Source of the DNA: Bacillota bacterium
GTDB taxonomy: Bacteria > Bacillota > Clostridia > Christensenellales > SZUA-584
Direction of reading: 5' to 3'
Assembly: GCA_023397655.1 (NCBI GenBank)
Contig: JAEWTW010000030.1
Span: forward strand, 1 to 64,000
DNA length: 64,000 nucleotides
Part shown: piece after piece, positions 1 through 7,683 of the stretch
Layout of the letters: every line of letters begins with the position of its first letter
Position numbering within the stretch: position 1 is the stretch's first letter
The notes under the pieces: model-generated
Told to the model about the DNA's origin: nothing
Seen by the model: only the letters and a program-made list of their open reading frames with translations
Databases searched by the model: none
Translations under genes and position numbers: made by a program

Positions 1-655
1 GCTGTATCAGCCCCTTGTCCAGCGTACCCAGAACCAGCGCTTTACCGCTTGCGGCCATCAGCGCTGCCGTTTTCGCGATCGCTCCCTGCAGCCGCTCGTC
101 AAACTGCCACTCGGGCAGGTTAAACACGACCAGCAGGCAGTCCGAATGCGCCGCCGCCAGCAGCGCCACCGTGGCCCGTTCCTCCTCCGTCAGCCAGCGG
201 ATGCCCGTCAGCGACACATGCCCCAGCCCAAAGTCGATCAGCCGCTCAAACAGCTCCTCCTGCACCGCCAGCCGGTCGCCGCCCTGCCGCTCCGTCGCAA
301 AGCACAGGTATTCCAGCACGTTCATGTTGGCGTACAGCATGTCCGCACCGCCGATGTAGAACACGTGCGGCAGTATCACGCGCTTGCGGCGCATCATGCC
401 CCACTCCGCCAGCACGCATTTCCCGTCCTCATACGGCGTGATGTTGCCCATCACCTCCAGCAGCAGCCGTATCTCGCAGGCGGTGCGCGCCGTCACACCC
501 CACGTCTGCCCGCGGTCCACACGCATATAGACACCGTCCAGCACACGCCGCGGCTCCGCGCACTCGCGCACGAAGTGCTCGGCGGATTTAAGCCCCGCCA
601 TCCGCACCACGTTTCGTATCTCCTTCGACTTCGCCTTTTTTCCCGTCCGTTGCAT
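1..655 (-). CDS. ABC-ATPase-like protein with degenerate nucleotide-binding motifs (3' end outside window)
   Basis: At least 218 residues are present and the C-terminus runs off the left edge. The layout follows an ABC ATPase: an initial beta-rich stretch, a P-loop position at about residues 53-60, a segment like 'tv.E.L' (NMNVLEYL, about 110-117), a signature-like helix (LTEEERATVALL, about 155-166), then a Walker-B-like strand. The key residues are missing: the P-loop position reads GVTARTAC with no GK[ST], and the Walker B end reads VVFNLPE instead of LLLDEP. If it is an ABC relative it probably does not hydrolyse ATP in the normal way. It lies directly downstream of the sipW-like gene. 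An in-frame GTG at 670 would overlap the sipW stop (GTGA), so the true start may be 670, coupled to sipW. Family assignment rests on motif layout only. Confidence 0.55.
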   Translation of the reverse strand, partial: MQRTGKKAKSKEIRNVVRMAGLKSAEHFVRECAEPRRVLDGVYMRVDRGQTWGVTARTACEIRLLLEVMGNITPYEDGKCVLAEWGMMRRKRVILPHVFYIGGADMLYANMNVLEYLCFATERQGGDRLAVQEELFERLIDFGLGHVSLTGIRWLTEEERATVALLAAAHSDCLLVVFNLPEWQFDERLQGAIAKTAALMAASGKALVLGTLDKGLIQ

Positions 656-666
656 CGCGCGTCCCC

Positions 667-1200
667 TCACGTAAACGGTATCTTCGCCGCAAAAACGCCG
701 ATCACCCTGTCCGGCGTCAGCAGCTCCACATCGGGCGAGTTGACCGGGTTGTCGCCTTTGGTACGGTAAGCCGCCCCGCCGCCCTCATCCGCCGCCACCT
801 CTATGATGCGGTGTGTCACCACCGCGCCGGACGTCGTATGGAATGTGACGATCTGCCCAGCCTCCAAGCTGTCCGGCTGCTCCGTCTTCTTGCACACGAT
901 CACCGACCCCACCGTCAGCGTGGGCTCCATGCTGCCCGTCTCCACCGAATACAGCTGATACACGCCGAATATCGCAGGCGTTTCGCCCTTCGCCTTCGCC
1001 GTATACACGCCGAACAGCGTCACCACCAGCACGGCAAACAGCGCGAGAAACACCGCCCATTCGGCGACTTTCAGCGTGCGCCTCCAGCGCCGCCCGCCGG
1101 GCCGAGCCGCCGTCCCGCGGACGGCCCGCTCCTTTTCCCGCGCAATTTCACCACGCATCGCGTCGATCATTTCCTGTGTCGTATACCGTGACTGCTGCAA
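667..1200 (-). CDS. sipW: SipW-type (ER-type) signal peptidase I
   Basis: 177 aa membrane-anchored signal peptidase. One membrane segment lies at about residues 46-65. The catalytic Ser is in VETGSMEPTL (S90). His replaces the usual Lys in VVTHRI (H130), and TKGDNP carries an Asp (D150); this Ser-His-Asp set is typical of the ER/SipW class. In Bacillus, SipW processes TasA and TapA, which form matrix fibres. Here three secreted proteins with SipW-cognate signal peptides lie 2.5-4 kb upstream on the same strand, so they are the likely substrates. The N-terminus is longer and more basic (about 45 residues) than that of many homologues. The stop overlaps a possible GTG start of the ABC-like gene. 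Confidence 0.88.
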   Translation of the reverse strand: MQQSRYTTQEMIDAMRGEIAREKERAVRGTAARPGGRRWRRTLKVAEWAVFLALFAVLVVTLFGVYTAKAKGETPAIFGVYQLYSVETGSMEPTLTVGSVIVCKKTEQPDSLEAGQIVTFHTTSGAVVTHRIIEVAADEGGGAAYRTKGDNPVNSPDVELLTPDRVIGVFAAKIPFT

Positions 1201-1298
1201 AACAAGCCTCTCATGTGCGTCATTTCCGTTCCATTAGTGTTTCCAGAACACACAAAAAAAGCCGCCGGTTAAAGCAGCTTATTAAAACTAAGATCTCG

Positions 1299-1616
1299 CT
1301 ACGTAAGCAGTGCAATGTGGAAGAAAATAAATATGCCGATGGCACATGCTGTGTTTACCGGATAGAGCAGATCAATGAACCGCGCACCCTTTTTGCGCAA
1401 ATTCAGCCAAAGCAGCACGGTAATCAGCAGAAATGTAGCGGCAATTATGAGTATGGGGATTATAATGCGGCTTACAACTGCGGCCTCCGTGTCTGGAATG
1501 CTGATACCAGCGCCTGCCATTATGCGAATCACCAATGAAACCATAGCCAGTGCAGCGATAATAAACAGCGCCAATGAAACCTTGGGATAACGAAGTTTGT
1601 TAAAAGAAGCCATCAT
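1299..1616 (-). CDS. Small three-helix membrane protein, unknown function
   Basis: 105 aa with three hydrophobic segments (about residues 14-33, 47-69, 82-103) and a short basic loop (NLRKKGARF). The start is supported by GGAGG a few bases upstream of ATGATG. It sits between the sipW-like gene and the GH5 remnant on the same strand. I do not recognise a family. Its position suggests it could travel with the sipW cluster, but nothing in the protein shows a role. Confidence 0.55.
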   Translation of the reverse strand: MMASFNKLRYPKVSLALFIIAALAMVSLVIRIMAGAGISIPDTEAAVVSRIIIPILIIAATFLLITVLLWLNLRKKGARFIDLLYPVNTACAIGIFIFFHIALLT

Positions 1617-1717
1617 AAATTTAACCTCCAGTATATTTTATAACGTACAATTGACGCAGCATAAGCACACTGCCCATATAACGACGCATTATTTTTCTTA
1701 CAGTATTGGTAGCATCA

Positions 1718-1806
1718 TCACAGCAGCCCGACCAATTCCTCCCGTACCACCGCGTAATGCGCCATCGTGATGCCAAAGTCCATCTCCTTGTACGTTCAGC
1801 CGCCCT
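1718..1806 (-). pseudogene. 3' remnant of a second GH5 glycanase gene
   Basis: This stretch matches the last 30 or so codons of the intact GH5 gene that ends at 2387. The shared C-terminus reads TYKEMDFGITMAHY then VREELVGLL and a stop, with scattered third-position differences. Upstream of that, the codon for the Trp in AAWTYK has lost a base (gcggctgaacg against gcagcttggacg), so the remnant is frameshifted. Nothing further upstream resembles GH5. It is best read as the tail of a former tandem GH5 paralogue, separated from the surviving copy by the DUF3916-like gene. The frame read across it from 1848 to 1621 does not look like a real protein. Confidence 0.72.
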
Positions 1807-1848
1807 GTTTAAGACGGCCTCGTTCGTGAGAAAGTAATCGATGTTCAT

Positions 1849-2370
1849 TCAAAGCTCCCCCACAAACCAAAGCTCAGATTCGATCACCTTGCCATTTTCG
1901 GTATAAACTTCTTTGAACCCTCTGACTGACATTCCTTCCGGAACGCTTAAGCCGTATTCTTTCAACAGATTCCTTTTGGGAAGAAGCGTAAACCATTTTT
2001 GCTCTTCACATGTTCTGTTGAAAAAACGTTTATAGTATGTTTCATCGAAAAATACTATAATCTGCGAATCCCACATGCGCGGGAGTGTAATACAGGCAGC
2101 CACTCGTGTTCTCACTTGCGAATCTGCTTTAATATCCATCAGATGCTCTACCCTGTTGATCAACGCTTGCATGCAATTTTTTCTGACGTATGAAGGTGCC
2201 CTCTTCGAGTCAATAAAATTTCTGCCCACAGGCAAGTGCATATGCCAATAACCACACTTCCCGTCGGCAGATGGAAATACCTCCGTTATCTCGTTGATGG
2301 ATGTTATCATTGCATTACATTTCCGCCGCGCACCGCGCACCTTTTTTCTGCAGTCACTCCATTCGTTCAT
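1849..2370 (-). CDS. Conserved hypothetical protein, DUF3916-like
   Basis: 173 aa soluble protein with a basic N-terminus followed by a core containing WHMHLPVGRNFIDS, LPRMWDSQIIVFFD and a C-terminal SVPEGMSVRGFKEVY stretch. The pattern resembles the uncharacterised DUF3916 family as I remember it; that match was not tested. GGGGAGTG precedes the ATG. It starts 16 nt after the stop of the intact GH5 gene, so the two are probably co-transcribed. It is bracketed by the intact GH5 3' end and a remnant of a second GH5 3' end, which suggests the locus was rearranged. Codons are more AT-rich than in neighbouring genes. Confidence 0.6.
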   Translation of the reverse strand: MNEWSDCRKKVRGARRKCNAMITSINEITEVFPSADGKCGYWHMHLPVGRNFIDSKRAPSYVRKNCMQALINRVEHLMDIKADSQVRTRVAACITLPRMWDSQIIVFFDETYYKRFFNRTCEEQKWFTLLPKRNLLKEYGLSVPEGMSVRGFKEVYTENGKVIESELWFVGEL

Positions 2371-2386
2371 ATATCTTCACTCCCCA

Positions 2387-3412
2387 TCACAGCAGCCCGA
2401 CCAATTCCTCCCGTACCCCTGCGTAATGCGCCATTGTGATCCCAAAATCCATCTCCTTATACGTCCAAGCTGCCCGACCGATTCCGTGCTTCTCAAACAG
2501 CCGGTGCATGTCGCGGTACCATCTTACCGTGTCCTCTGCCGGAGCCTTGTCGATCACGCCGTATTCCCCGCAGTAGAGCGCAGCCCCCTTTTGCTCCGCC
2601 GCTTCAATGGCCTCCATGAACATCGCTTCCAGCAGCTCCGCGCCCATATTTGTACAGCCGCTCCGGAATATCTGCTCCGCCTTCTCCCCGATGATGTCAT
2701 AAGCCCGCCGGTACTCCTCCATCGTAGCGGGGTAGCCGATTTCAAAATCCTTTGGCATTTCCGCTACCCAATACGCCTTCTGGTGCGTGAATGCAAACGG
2801 TTCGTAGAAATGAAATGTGTACACCACGTTGTCATCATACGGCGCGTCCAGCAGCTTAACGCCGCGCACACTGTTCCACTGTATGCCCCCGATGATAATC
2901 GGCGTACCGGGTGCGTATTTTCGTATCGCCTCCACAGTGCGTTTCGCCAGCGCGTTCCACGGGCCGCTGTTTTCCTCCTCCACGATCTCGTTCAGCAGCT
3001 CAAACACGACGGTGTCTTGTTCATTCGCATACCGCGCCGCAAGCCGCTCCCAAAGATTGACGAACCGGCTCTGCAGCGCTTCGCTGCAAAACAGGCTGTT
3101 CGCATCGCCAAATGCATCGTTAAACGAATATCCTGCCGTTTTGTGCAGGTCGATGATCATCCTCAATCCATGCTTTTTGCACCACGAGACACAAGCGTCG
3201 ATATAATTGCAGCCGTCTTCCTTGGTCTTGCCTTCCTCCGTTTCAATCAGCTCATAGTCTATCGGCAGCCGAACATGATCCAGCCCCCACGAGCTGATCG
3301 TTCGGATATCCTCTTCCGTAATAAAACTGTCGTAATGCGCTTTTTCGTGGCTGCACTGCGACAGCCATCCCCCAAGGTTGATACCCCGTCGAAACCCGTC
3401 TATCGTCCTCAT
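2387..3412 (-). CDS. Glycoside hydrolase family 5 (endoglucanase-like)
   Basis: 341 aa TIM-barrel glycanase. Family landmarks are GINLGGW (9-16), HVRLPIDYE (46-54), IIDLHKT (86-92), ELLNEIVEE with the acid/base Glu (N141-E142), TFHFYEPF (199-206), LYCGEYGV with the nucleophile Glu (E283) and AAWTYKEMDFG (314-324). GH5 enzymes hydrolyse beta-1,4-glucans or mannans; the substrate cannot be read here. I chose ATG 3412 because the fold begins there. The frame stays open to 3544, but that extension has no clear signal peptide. The enzyme may therefore be cytoplasmic, in contrast to the secreted CBM-bearing protein nearby. The promoter would lie in the 3413-3690 gap, where I see only a repeat. Confidence 0.88.
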   Translation of the reverse strand: MRTIDGFRRGINLGGWLSQCSHEKAHYDSFITEEDIRTISSWGLDHVRLPIDYELIETEEGKTKEDGCNYIDACVSWCKKHGLRMIIDLHKTAGYSFNDAFGDANSLFCSEALQSRFVNLWERLAARYANEQDTVVFELLNEIVEEENSGPWNALAKRTVEAIRKYAPGTPIIIGGIQWNSVRGVKLLDAPYDDNVVYTFHFYEPFAFTHQKAYWVAEMPKDFEIGYPATMEEYRRAYDIIGEKAEQIFRSGCTNMGAELLEAMFMEAIEAAEQKGAALYCGEYGVIDKAPAEDTVRWYRDMHRLFEKHGIGRAAWTYKEMDFGITMAHYAGVREELVGLL

Positions 3413-3571
3413 CGCGCCGCCGTCCTTCCCGATTAATCCGTCTAACAGCAATATACCAAAAAAGCTGGCTGTTGCCAAATACCGAGGCGCAGCAGCCGCT
3501 CCGCATACTTTTTGCGTCCGCAACTCCCTCCGCGGAGCACACATCAGTTCCTCTTTGCGTGCTGTTGCTCA

Positions 3572-3618
3572 GGCTCCCTCAGATGAGGGGCCGTCATCGA
3601 AGATGACTGAGGGAGGGA
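3572..3618. repeat. Interspersed GGCTCCCTCAG...CTGAGGGAGGGA hairpin repeat, copy 1
   Basis: Imperfect inverted repeat with termini ggctccctcag and ctgagggaggga that can fold into a long hairpin. Related copies lie at 19776-19825 and 31107-31191. All three are intergenic. It has no coding potential and is the only structure seen in the 3413-3694 gap besides the terminator. Confidence 0.7.
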
Positions 3619-3694
3619 ACACTTCACCCGCACTGTCTGTCATTAGCCTGTGCGGAATCTCTCGGCAACGCTTGATACCTTCAATCGCGGAAAC

Positions 3695-3730
3695 ACAAAA
3701 AACAGCCGCTCCCTCGCAGGAACGGCTGTC
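3695..3730 (-). terminator. Rho-independent terminator of the TasA-like operon
   Basis: Read on the minus strand, the stem ACAGCCGTTCC...GGGAGCGGCTGT is followed by a T-run (TTTTTTG). It begins about a dozen bases past the stop of the gene ending at 3742. Confidence 0.85.
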
Positions 3731-3741
3731 TCGTTATGATC

Positions 3742-4272
3742 TTATTTCTGCGTACCCGTCACGGACACCGCGACCGCTGCGCCGTAGTCCGCGCCTGCGT
3801 AACCTAAATCAACGCTATCATCGCTCGGCCAGTTGACGGACACCGTATAGGTCTGCGTCTGGCCCGTTGCATTCAGCGCAAACTCATTGGCATACTCGAT
3901 CAGGCCGCTGCCTGTCTTTGTGCCCACCACATCGCCGTTCTCGTTCTTCACGGTCACCACCAGCGGGTCGATCATCGTCTTGCCGTCCGCCGCCGTCACG
4001 TTCACGTCAAAGTCCAGCGCCATCGCCGTCTCGCTCACCACGGAACCGTCGTAGTTCTTCACGCTGTACTGCCAGTTCACCGTCTCGCCGGGGGCAATCT
4101 TCACGTTCTGCACGAAGCTGTCCGAGCCGTTCTCCAGCAGCACGAACTCCTTCGCTACCACACTGCCCGTCGCCAGATTGTCGATGGACGTTGTATACAT
4201 CGCGAGCGTTCCCGCAATGATGGATGTTGTCAGCACCAGCGCCAGCGCGACGATAACCAAAACCTTTTTCAT
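3742..4272 (-). CDS. TasA/camelysin-like secreted protein with SipW-cognate signal peptide
   Basis: 176 aa. It begins with the SipW-cognate signal pattern: MKKVLVIVALALVL, then GTLAMYTTSIDN at the cleavage region. The mature part (about 145 residues) is predicted beta-rich and contains a VKIAPGETVNWQYSVKN segment and a VSVNWPSDDSVDL segment. Both segments recur almost unchanged in the paralogue ending at 4620. TasA-like proteins form extracellular fibres in Bacillus. Here I infer a surface or matrix structural role dependent on the SipW-like peptidase at 667-1200. The ATG overlaps the stop of the upstream gene by 4 nt (ATGA). It is the last gene before the terminator. Confidence 0.8.
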   Translation of the reverse strand: MKKVLVIVALALVLTTSIIAGTLAMYTTSIDNLATGSVVAKEFVLLENGSDSFVQNVKIAPGETVNWQYSVKNYDGSVVSETAMALDFDVNVTAADGKTMIDPLVVTVKNENGDVVGTKTGSGLIEYANEFALNATGQTQTYTVSVNWPSDDSVDLGYAGADYGAAVAVSVTGTQK

Positions 4273-4607
4273 GAAACTTCCTCCTGTAATATGTTTTGAG
4301 GCAGTGCCTCTTTGTCACTCGTTTGCGGCGGCGCATCGTCCGCCGTGCTTGTCTTAACCGCGCCGTCCGGTGCTTCGGGAGACGCTTCCGGCTCAGCCTG
4401 CGTATCGCCCTCCTGCACCGCATCCTCCGCGGTCTGTATATCCGTCATAGATTTCTCGGGCTTGTGCGGCTTCGCTGTGGCCGCCGGCATCGGCTGTATG
4501 CTGATGCTGTACGATGTCTCCGTCGTATAACCGGCCAGCGTACCGCCCGCTGCCGCCGCCAGTATCGCGAACATCAGCGCCGCCAGCAGCAGTATCCTGT
4601 ATTTCAT
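4269..4607 (-). CDS. Small secreted acidic protein with SipW-cognate signal peptide
   Basis: 112 aa. The hydrophobic leader MKYRILLLAALMFAIL ends in GGTLAGYTTETSYS, matching the SipW-cognate cleavage pattern of its neighbours. The mature part is short, low in complexity and rich in Glu, Asp, Ala, Pro and Thr. It has no Cys and no folded-domain signature. It could be an accessory or anchoring component in the way TapA partners TasA, but there is no sequence match to TapA that I can see. It lies between the two TasA-like genes, 12 nt after the larger one and overlapping the start of the smaller one. Confidence 0.68.
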   Translation of the reverse strand: MKYRILLLAALMFAILAAAAGGTLAGYTTETSYSISIQPMPAATAKPHKPEKSMTDIQTAEDAVQEGDTQAEPEASPEAPDGAVKTSTADDAPPQTSDKEALPQNILQEEVS

Positions 4608-4619
4608 GCTCTCACTTCC

Positions 4620-5573
4620 CTAGCTTAAGCTGCCAAACCCTGTGGTCACATTGGCGCTCGCGGACGCCGCGTTGCTCCCGCCCACCTTCACATTCTGCGG
4701 AGCGGTCGTGCCAAGGCCAAACCCGTGCCCGCCGAATGTCACGCTCTGCCCGGGCAGTATGTCGTCCGTGTTCACGTTGTTGTACGCCGGGTTGGTAAAC
4801 CGGTAAGTCCCCTGGGCCTGGCCGCCAATCATCTTCGCGTTGCTGAAAACGCTGTTCAGCCTGTCATCCGCCAGCGTGAAGTCGATATACCAGTCCTCGA
4901 TCGCCGTGCTTGAGTTGTTGGTGATCGTCACGCTGTAGTTAAACTCACTCACGCCGTTCTGCCCGTTCTGCCACGCATTCGTCGTTCTGTACATGACGCT
5001 CACAGCACCCGTCTGCGGCGGTTCCGGCTCGCTTCCGGAAAGCGGCGCCTGCGACGCGACCGCATCTATGTTGATCGTGCTGCCGTAATTGTCGCCCGCG
5101 TAGTCAATGTCCACGCTGTCATCGCTCGGCCAGTTGACTTCCACCGTATAGGTGCGGTTTTGCCCAGCTTCGGCCAGCGGAAACGCGCCCAGTACATCGA
5201 ACGTGCCCACACCGGTGGCGCTGCCCACCACACTGCCGCTGTCGTCCTTCACCGTCACCGTCAGCGGCGCGATCGCCGTCTTGCCCTGTGAAGACTTCAC
5301 GTTAAACGTCAGCTTATAGTAAAGGTCCGTTTCGGTGATCACATGGCCGTCAAAGTTCCTGACGCCAAACTGCCACGTCACCGTCTCTGTGGGGGCTATC
5401 TTCACGCCCTGCGCAAAGCTGTCCGTTCCGTCGCCGGTAAACACGAACTCCTTCGCTGTCACGCTGCCTGTCGCCAAGTTGTCGATCGACGTGGTGTACA
5501 TGGCCAGCGTGCCTGCCGTCACCGATGTCGCCATCACCAGCAGCAGTACCAATATTAAAACTGTTTTTCTCAT
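4620..5573 (-). CDS. TasA-like secreted protein fused to a CBM2-like carbohydrate-binding domain
   Basis: About 317 aa. The SipW-cognate signal peptide (GTLAMYTTSIDN) leads into a TasA/camelysin-like beta domain up to roughly residue 185. A short acidic-proline linker (SGSEPEPPQTG) follows, then a domain of about 110 residues. That domain has TNAWQNGQNG, YSVTITNNSSTAIEDWYIDF, FTNPAYNN and LPGQSVTFGGHG, the pattern of family 2 cellulose-binding modules, including two Trp at expected positions. Of three adjacent ATGs, 5573 sits best behind GTGAGG. I infer a fibre or matrix subunit that can bind a polysaccharide. It is first in a three-gene operon, and a GH5 enzyme lies downstream. Confidence 0.8.
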   Translation of the reverse strand: MRKTVLILVLLLVMATSVTAGTLAMYTTSIDNLATGSVTAKEFVFTGDGTDSFAQGVKIAPTETVTWQFGVRNFDGHVITETDLYYKLTFNVKSSQGKTAIAPLTVTVKDDSGSVVGSATGVGTFDVLGAFPLAEAGQNRTYTVEVNWPSDDSVDIDYAGDNYGSTINIDAVASQAPLSGSEPEPPQTGAVSVMYRTTNAWQNGQNGVSEFNYSVTITNNSSTAIEDWYIDFTLADDRLNSVFSNAKMIGGQAQGTYRFTNPAYNNVNTDDILPGQSVTFGGHGFGLGTTAPQNVKVGGSNAASASANVTTGFGSLS

Positions 5574-5635
5574 CATCATCCTCACCCGACCACTTTGCTT
5601 CACGTCGTTGTTAATCCGTATCGATTACGAATATC

Positions 5636-5665
5636 ATGTTAGCATCACTAGATCTTGTGAGTCAA
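5636..5665 (-). promoter_or_regulatory. Predicted promoter of the TasA-like operon
   Basis: On the minus strand: -35 TTGACT (5660-5665), 18 nt spacer, TG-extended -10 TAACAT (5636-5641), about 60 nt upstream of the first gene. Confidence 0.5.
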
Positions 5666-5895
5666 TTTGTATCATTTTACAGATATAGTATAGAGTGCTG
5701 AAATTCAGTGTATTTTTTTGTGCCTGCAAACAGGCGAAAATGACGGTTTGACGTGTATCGTATTCTTTGCGCAGCATGCAAATAAAGCTCCGTTTTTATA
5801 CGGCTTTGCTGTAAAATACCAGGCATCAAAACGGACATTTCGTTCCGTCAAATTTGCATTTCGTTGTTATCTACATAAATATAATAATCCGTTGC

Positions 5896-5924
5896 CAAAC
5901 AAAAAGAGAATGCTCCGCATTCCC
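5896..5924 (-). terminator. Terminator of the ProB-like kinase gene
   Basis: On the minus strand GGAATGC-GGA-GCATTCT is followed by CTTTTTG, about 40 nt after the stop codon at 5964. Confidence 0.75.
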
Positions 5925-5963
5925 TTTAAAATGTCCGTTTGTTATTGTTTGCGCCAGCAGCCG

Positions 5964-6788
5964 CTACTTCACATATATATGCGTGCTGGGTGCCTTGCCC
6001 GAGATGATGTCGCTGATCCGGCTGCCAGCGCTTGCGATGTAAACGTGTGTGCCCGCCTTGGCCGGCTCCAGCGAATACTTCAGCTTTGCGCCCGCGCCGT
6101 TCGCGCCCGCGCGCGACGCGCCCTGGCAGCATGCGATCGCCGCCGCCACGTTATTTTCCAGCTCCTCCGGCGTGGTGCCGGATATCTCGCGTATCAGCGT
6201 GGACGCATCGCCCGGGTCCTGATAGATGCCGTCCACCGACGTCAGTATCACCAGCGTGCCCGCCTTCACCAGCATCGCGATGAGCGCGGCTGTTTCGTCG
6301 TTGTCCACGCATTCCACCACGCCCTGTCCGTTGCTGCCTATTTTTTTCAGCTCCATCTTGCGGTTTTCCTCGCTGGAGACAGGGTCATTGTAGTTGATGA
6401 TGGGTATGGCTTTCTGCGACGGTGCGCGCCGCAGCAGCTTCAATATGTGCTCACGCTTCTCCGCATCATTGAAATGGCTGTGCTCCACCAACACCTGCCG
6501 CACCGAATACGACGGCGATACAAAACGGCGGTAGTTTTCCATCAGTATCGACTGCCCCTGCGCGGAATAGTCCGTCTTCACATCCTCCACGTCGCCCGAA
6601 AGCTCTTCGCCGCTGCGCTTTATGTAATCGATGCGCCCGATCTCAGTCGCGCCCGAGCTCACCAGCAGCATGCCGGGACGCAGCGAGGCGGAAAGGCGGG
6701 AGAATATATTGTAGTCGATGTCCCCGTCCTCATGGCGTATGAGCGCCATCGACCCGATTTTGACCACGATATCGTATATGCTGTTCAA
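5964..6788 (-). CDS. Amino acid kinase family protein, glutamate 5-kinase (ProB)-like
   Basis: 274 aa amino-acid-kinase fold. Recognisable ProB landmarks are VVKIGS near the start, MLLVSSGATEIG, AQGQSILMENYRRF, PIINYNDPV, CVDNDETAALIAMLV and ILTSVDGIYQDP. ProB phosphorylates glutamate in proline synthesis. Differences from classical ProB: there is no C-terminal PUA domain, the usual GTGGM motif reads GANGAG, and no proA is adjacent. The family is clear but the substrate is uncertain. The start is a TTG preceded by AGGAG at a long spacing. The gene is monocistronic between its terminator and a divergent intergenic region. Confidence 0.72.
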   Translation of the reverse strand: MNSIYDIVVKIGSMALIRHEDGDIDYNIFSRLSASLRPGMLLVSSGATEIGRIDYIKRSGEELSGDVEDVKTDYSAQGQSILMENYRRFVSPSYSVRQVLVEHSHFNDAEKREHILKLLRRAPSQKAIPIINYNDPVSSEENRKMELKKIGSNGQGVVECVDNDETAALIAMLVKAGTLVILTSVDGIYQDPGDASTLIREISGTTPEELENNVAAAIACCQGASRAGANGAGAKLKYSLEPAKAGTHVYIASAGSRISDIISGKAPSTHIYVK

Positions 6789-7167
6789 AGTGTTTACAGC
6801 TCCTGTTCTGATTGATTCACATTATTCAAACAAGCGTATGTTTACGTTTTCAAATAACAGTTTATATTACTCTAAAGATTAAAAAATATGGGGGCTGGAG
6901 CAATGGACTCCGACCGGACAAGCGTTTCAATTCCATGCAATTGCTGTGTTTGTCCGTCTTCGTATAAGTATAATCACAGCCCAATCAAAAGTAAAGCGGT
7001 ATATCACGGCCGCCGCTGCGGCCTGCCGGCCAATAAAAATTCGCCAAATCCGATATCTGTCCGCACACTCTTTGGGTTGATTTATTCTGTCTGGTTTGGT
7101 ATGCTTCTTAGTGGATTAACGGTCGGGTGAATTTTTCTGATACGGCCGCAGAGGTAGGGGTAAACAA
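6789..7167. other. Intergenic region between ProB-like gene and rpiB
   Basis: 379 bp without a convincing gene. It holds a GC-rich inverted stretch near 7008-7032 (ggccgccgctgcggcctgccggcc) and the predicted rpiB promoter. A short open frame at 6888-7130 has no ribosome binding site and no recognisable protein. Confidence 0.5.
7077..7105 (+). promoter_or_regulatory. Predicted sigma-A promoter of rpiB-upp
   Basis: -35 TTGATT (7077-7082), 17 nt spacer, -10 TATGCT (7100-7105), about 60 nt before rpiB. Confidence 0.5.
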
Positions 7168-7611
7168 ATGAAAATTGCCATCGGATGCGACCACGGCGGC
7201 ATCGAGCTCAAAGCCGCCATCATCGAACATCTTCAAACGCAGGGTCGTGACATACGCGATTTTGGCGCATACAGCTGCGACTCGTGCGATTATCCGGATT
7301 ACGCCGTTCCGGTCTGCGAGGCCGTTCTGTCCGGTGAAGCGGATTTTGGCATATTGATTTGCGGGACAGGCATCGGCATGTCCATCTCGGCCAACAAGAT
7401 AAACGGTATCCGCTGCGCGCTGCTGGGCGACGTGTTCTCCGCCAAGGCGACGCGGGCGCATAACGATACCAACGTCATGGCGCTGGGGGGCCGTGTTACA
7501 GGAGTGGGCCACGCGCTGGAGATTGTGGACGCGTTCCTTTGCACAGAATTCTCCCACGATGAGCGCCACGTTAACCGAATCAGCAAAGTGATGAATCTGG
7601 AGAAGCGGTAA
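7168..7611 (+). CDS. rpiB: Ribose 5-phosphate isomerase B
   Basis: 147 aa, the usual RpiB length. It interconverts ribose 5-phosphate and ribulose 5-phosphate in the pentose phosphate pathway. Conserved stretches are IGCDHGGIELK at the N-terminus, the substrate-anion loop LICGTGIGMSISANK, and a basic HDERHVNRI segment near the C-terminus. The active-site Cys of the LICGTG loop is present. AGAGGTAGGGG lies upstream of the ATG. It precedes upp, so ribose phosphate and uracil salvage appear linked through PRPP supply (inference). Confidence 0.95.
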   Translation: MKIAIGCDHGGIELKAAIIEHLQTQGRDIRDFGAYSCDSCDYPDYAVPVCEAVLSGEADFGILICGTGIGMSISANKINGIRCALLGDVFSAKATRAHNDTNVMALGGRVTGVGHALEIVDAFLCTEFSHDERHVNRISKVMNLEKR

Positions 7612-7635
7612 TATCCGTTTCTCCTTATTTGCATA

Positions 7636-7659
7636 CCCCCCAAAAAGGGTGTTTGGGGG
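7636..7659 (+). promoter_or_regulatory. G/C hairpin between rpiB and upp
   Basis: CCCCCCAAA (7636-7644) pairs with TTTGGGGG (7652-7659) over a short loop, with no T-run after it. It may be an mRNA stability or processing element rather than a terminator. Confidence 0.4.
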
Positions 7660-7683
7660 CAATAAATCATACGGAGGCATAGA

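Noticed and set aside
1621..1848. 75-codon minus-strand open frame
   Set aside because: It reads the GH5 remnant out of frame; the resulting Arg/Trp-rich sequence is not protein-like.
2294..3436. 380-codon antisense open frame across the GH5 gene
   Set aside because: Shadow of a well-supported glycanase with all catalytic motifs.
5813..5826. 14-mer aaaataccaggcat shared with 23708-23721
   Set aside because: Too short; surrounding sequences do not align, so chance or a trivial similarity is likely.
6888..7130. 80-codon plus-strand open frame upstream of rpiB
   Set aside because: No ribosome binding site, odd composition, and it overlaps the predicted rpiB promoter.
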